Assembly: GCA_046349975.1 (NCBI GenBank)
Contig: JAXMBH010000006.1
Location: 219,954-283,953 of the forward strand
Direction: 5' to 3'
Origin: JABDGM01 sp046349975
GTDB taxonomy: Bacteria > Planctomycetota > Planctomycetia > Pirellulales > Lacipirellulaceae
Length of the DNA: 64,000 nucleotides
This document shows positions 61,514 to 64,000 of the stretch, piece by piece (position 1 is the stretch's first letter; every line of letters begins with the position of its first letter). A program made the position numbers and the translations under genes. The notes below the pieces were generated by a model. That model was given only the letters and a program-made list of their open reading frames with translations. It made no database searches and was not told the DNA's origin.

Positions 61514-63865
61514 TTAGGTCTTCGCTTTGAGCCACCGCCGGCCGCCGTGAATCAGGCCGCCGACGACGCACACCAAGCCGCCGAACAGGATCGTGCTGGC
61601 TTCGGGAACCGCGGTGAGTGTGACGTATTTACCAAATGCCCCGCCGTTTTCGCCCGGCATCGTATCGTTGTAATTGATGGTGTATTGATTCGCGCCAAAG
61701 ACCACGATGGAGCCATCCGAATAGCCAGTGAAGCCAGGCCCGATCAGGTTCCCGGAATAGCTGATAAGGGTGAGCTTGGCGAGTTGATTTGTGCCGGCAT
61801 AGCTGAAGCTCAGAGTTGCACCGGCCAAAATCGTCAAATCGCCACTGACATTCACCAAGTCGGCAGCTGCCGCGAGGCTGGCGTTGCTGTCGATTTGATA
61901 ATCGAAAATGGAGCCAGAGTTGAAGGTGAGCTTGCCCGTATCGAGCGACTGGATGGCAGGGCCGGAAGAGTCACCTGGCGAGAGCGTGCCATTGTTATTG
62001 ACAGCGACCAGACCGGTTATAGCACCGATGCCAGCCAGCGTGCCGTTAGCGGTGACCGCAAAGTTACCGCCGCCGGTAACGCTGCCATTCACTCTCAACG
62101 TACCAGCGGAGACGGTCGTATCACCGCTGTAGGTGCTGGTTCCTGCAAGAGTCAGGGTCCCGGTGCCTTGCTTAGTGACCGTGCCAGTGCCGCCGATTGA
62201 GCCAGAGTAAACGGTGCTGTTCGCATCGCCGACAGAAAGATCGCCCGCACCGAGCGCAACATTACCTCCCGTGGCACCACCGCCGGAGAGCGACGCGATC
62301 GTCTCCGTCTTGCCATTAACGTCGAGCACTGCCGTCGCAGTATTAGCAAGTATGACGGCGGACGCATCGGGAATGACGTTATTTGCGCCCAGCCGAAGAG
62401 TGCCGGCGTTAATTGTTGTAGCACCCGTGTAGTTGTTGGTGCCAGCCAGAGTTTGAATACCGGCCCCGTTCTTGGTGACGCCGCCCGAACCGCCAATTGG
62501 TCCCGAAAATGATTCGCCGGCGGGGTTGTCCAATGTGAGGGTGGCCGTGCCGAGACTGATCGAACCCGCGGTTCCGCTAACCGCCTTAACAGTCTCGCTG
62601 AAACTATTCAAATTGAGCACGGAATTAGTACCGAGGAAATTCACGACTGAGGCATTGGGGATAACCCCTGCTGCGCCAAGTTGCAGTGTCGTTTGCGCCG
62701 CGATGCGGGTTTCGCCATTGTACGTATTTGCACCGCCGAGCTGAATCGTGCCTAGGTTAAACGTGCCGAAACCGTCGTTACTCGCTGCCGTAAACGCGCC
62801 GCCCAAAGTCCCCGCAATGATACCGTTGTAGGTCAAGATTCCTCCTGCTCCGCCGGGCATGGCCAGGTAGCCACCGTTGGCTCCCAAGGTAATCCCACGA
62901 TTCGCATTGAGCGTAGTATTACCAGTAAGTGCATACCGAAGGCCGCCGCCATCCAAGGTGAAGTAATCGGCACTCGGCGAGGCCGGAGCCAAGCCAAAGC
63001 GGCCATCACCACCGAAACTGACGCTTCCAGCTTTTACGATGTATTTTCCAGTGAAGCTGTTACTCGTGGTGTTAAGCGTAAAGCGTCCGGCGCCAGTCTT
63101 CGTCAAAGTACCGCTGCCATTCAAAGTAAACGCAGCTGCCGATGGTAAGGACAGCCCCGTGCTCGCTGCGCTCGTTACTTCGATCGTCCCACCGTTCGTG
63201 CCGATCGTAATACCGCGATTCACATTCAATGTGGTCGAGGTCGTCGAGGTATAGCGCAGTGTTCCACCATTAATCGTCACCGCAGAAGCGGTCGACGCGC
63301 CAGGCACGGAGCCGAGTCCGGCGTCGCCGGTAAATTCGACAATACCGCCGTTGATCGTGAGCGCCGCGCCGCCGGCCTTAGTGAAGGTGTTCGCACCGCC
63401 AAGCTTCAACACACCGGTAGAGCCGCTCGAAGCAGACATCGTAATGCCGTTGGTGCCAGTGATAGTGCCAGTTCCGGCGCCGCTATTGCTCCAAGTCGCG
63501 CCGCTGGCAACCGTGAACACGCCGTTGGTCGCCCCAAAGTCGACGGTGCCGGTGCCTTGTGTAATGGTGCCTTCTTCAACCGTGATGGCACCGACCGATT
63601 GCGTGCCGCTGATCGTCACGGTGTAAGCGCCCGTGGCATTTGTGCCAGCCGCAAAAACGGCGGTATCCCCGGCCACCCACGTCGTGCCAGCGCTCGCGCC
63701 CGTTGAGTCGGTCGTCCAGTTTGATGTGGCGGTATCCCAGGTCCCTGCAGGTGTTGCACCGCCGGCGCCGGCGGTTGCACCATCGATGTCCCAATACTTC
63801 GTGTCAGCCGATGCGCCGAGTGCACAAACCAAGCTAAGGACCAATGCAAGTGATGCGTGTTTCAT
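61514..63865 (-). CDS. Autotransporter-associated beta-strand repeat protein with PEP-CTERM-like tail
   Basis: 783 aa from the ATG at 63865 (signal peptide ASLALVLSLVCALGASA); the upstream in-frame start would mask the signal. The mature N-terminus KYWDIDGATAGAGGATPAGT is typical of this family. PATR-type repeats are visible at about 251-283 (TLTKTGAGRFTLNTTSNSFT), 461-493 (GVTKNGAGIQTLAGTNNYTG) and 559-592 (TVTKQGTGTLTLAGTSTYSG), within a long right-handed beta-helix. The tail has VPEAS, a hydrophobic helix and GGRRWLKAK, a PEP-CTERM variant. In proteobacteria these repeats are found in autotransporter passengers; here no beta-barrel is present, so sorting is by the C-terminal tail instead. 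Confidence 0.87.
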   Translation of the reverse strand: MKHASLALVLSLVCALGASADTKYWDIDGATAGAGGATPAGTWDTATSNWTTDSTGASAGTTWVAGDTAVFAAGTNATGAYTVTISGTQSVGAITVEEGTITQGTGTVDFGATNGVFTVASGATWSNSGAGTGTITGTNGITMSASSGSTGVLKLGGANTFTKAGGAALTINGGIVEFTGDAGLGSVPGASTASAVTINGGTLRYTSTTSTTLNVNRGITIGTNGGTIEVTSAASTGLSLPSAAAFTLNGSGTLTKTGAGRFTLNTTSNSFTGKYIVKAGSVSFGGDGRFGLAPASPSADYFTLDGGGLRYALTGNTTLNANRGITLGANGGYLAMPGGAGGILTYNGIIAGTLGGAFTAASNDGFGTFNLGTIQLGGANTYNGETRIAAQTTLQLGAAGVIPNASVVNFLGTNSVLNLNSFSETVKAVSGTAGSISLGTATLTLDNPAGESFSGPIGGSGGVTKNGAGIQTLAGTNNYTGATTINAGTLRLGANNVIPDASAVILANTATAVLDVNGKTETIASLSGGGATGGNVALGAGDLSVGDANSTVYSGSIGGTGTVTKQGTGTLTLAGTSTYSGDTTVSAGTLRVNGSVTGGGNFAVTANGTLAGIGAITGLVAVNNNGTLSPGDSSGPAIQSLDTGKLTFNSGSIFDYQIDSNASLAAAADLVNVSGDLTILAGATLSFSYAGTNQLAKLTLISYSGNLIGPGFTGYSDGSIVVFGANQYTINYNDTMPGENGGAFGKYVTLTAVPEASTILFGGLVCVVGGLIHGGRRWLKAKT

Positions 63866-63970
63866 CGCAACCCAGACCTGAAAAACCAAGTGAAGTTCCC
63901 GCCGAAGCGCGGCCAATGCGCGCGAAGATTGTCCGAGCGTCAATATAGTTGGGGATGGATGGGCGTCAAT

Positions 63971-63986
63971 AAAAAACGCGTTTTTT
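63971..63986. promoter_or_regulatory. Perfect 16-bp AT-flanked palindrome
   Basis: AAAAAACGCGTTTTTT lies about 105 bp upstream of the minus-strand gene starting at 63865. It could be an operator or a weak terminator of a gene beyond the window. Too little context remains to decide. Confidence 0.3.
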
Positions 63987-64000
63987 CTTCTTTCAAATGC

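Overview
The window looks like a chromosomal segment of a planctomycete, most likely order Pirellulales. The evidence is the combination of PEP-CTERM sorting tails, dockerin-like repeats with the planctomycetal D-[YF]-x-x-W-R signature, a DUF1559 pseudopilin, a giant LEPR-XLL surface protein, and membrane Ser/Thr kinases fused to WD40 propellers, one of them coupled to an ECF sigma factor. Composition is GC-rich, so long spurious open frames lie antisense to most real genes. No rRNA, tRNA, CRISPR array, insertion sequence or phage gene was seen.

Layout. 0-1.9 kb: a left-truncated GH38-like (alpha-mannosidase fold) protein on the minus strand. 2.3-13.1 kb: a type IV pilus / type II secretion-like envelope module (PilM fused to a PilN-like part, two single-pass membrane proteins with Gly/Pro-rich linkers, then a very large secretin on its own transcription unit behind a strong terminator). 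13.2-14.3 kb: a VapBC-type toxin-antitoxin pair and a DUF423 membrane protein. 14.3-29 kb: a carbohydrate region. It opens with a GntR/LacI-type regulator divergent from a cassette of two paralogous PEP-CTERM proteins, a DUF1559 pseudopilin-like protein, two small lipoproteins and a dockerin-bearing GH99-like enzyme. A nucleoside-symporter-family MFS permease, a tandem alpha/beta hydrolase, a GH127 beta-L-arabinofuranosidase and a frameshifted Tat-exported GFO/IDH/MocA oxidoreductase follow. 29-33.2 kb: an unknown protein and a kinase-WD40 receptor.

33.3-48.6 kb (minus strand) is the most striking locus: a DUF3467 protein, a 4,421-residue LEPR-XLL beta-helix protein ending in alternating cohesin-like and dockerin-like modules, and two small PEP-CTERM-type proteins whose cores also look cohesin-like. 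It may be a self-assembling surface scaffold. 49-52.9 kb: a translationally coupled ECF sigma factor and kinase-WD40 protein. 53-59.3 kb: a membrane TPR protein, a dockerin/PEP-CTERM protein, and a lipoprotein plus Wza-like polysaccharide exporter. 59.3-63.9 kb: secreted proteins on the minus strand, including two more PEP-CTERM-type proteins and an autotransporter-associated beta-strand repeat protein.

Taken together the window is devoted to the cell surface: export (pilus/secretin, polysaccharide exporter), surface display (PEP-CTERM, dockerin/cohesin), polysaccharide degradation and uptake, and kinase or sigma-factor sensing. No exosortase, which should process the PEP-CTERM tails, is encoded here.
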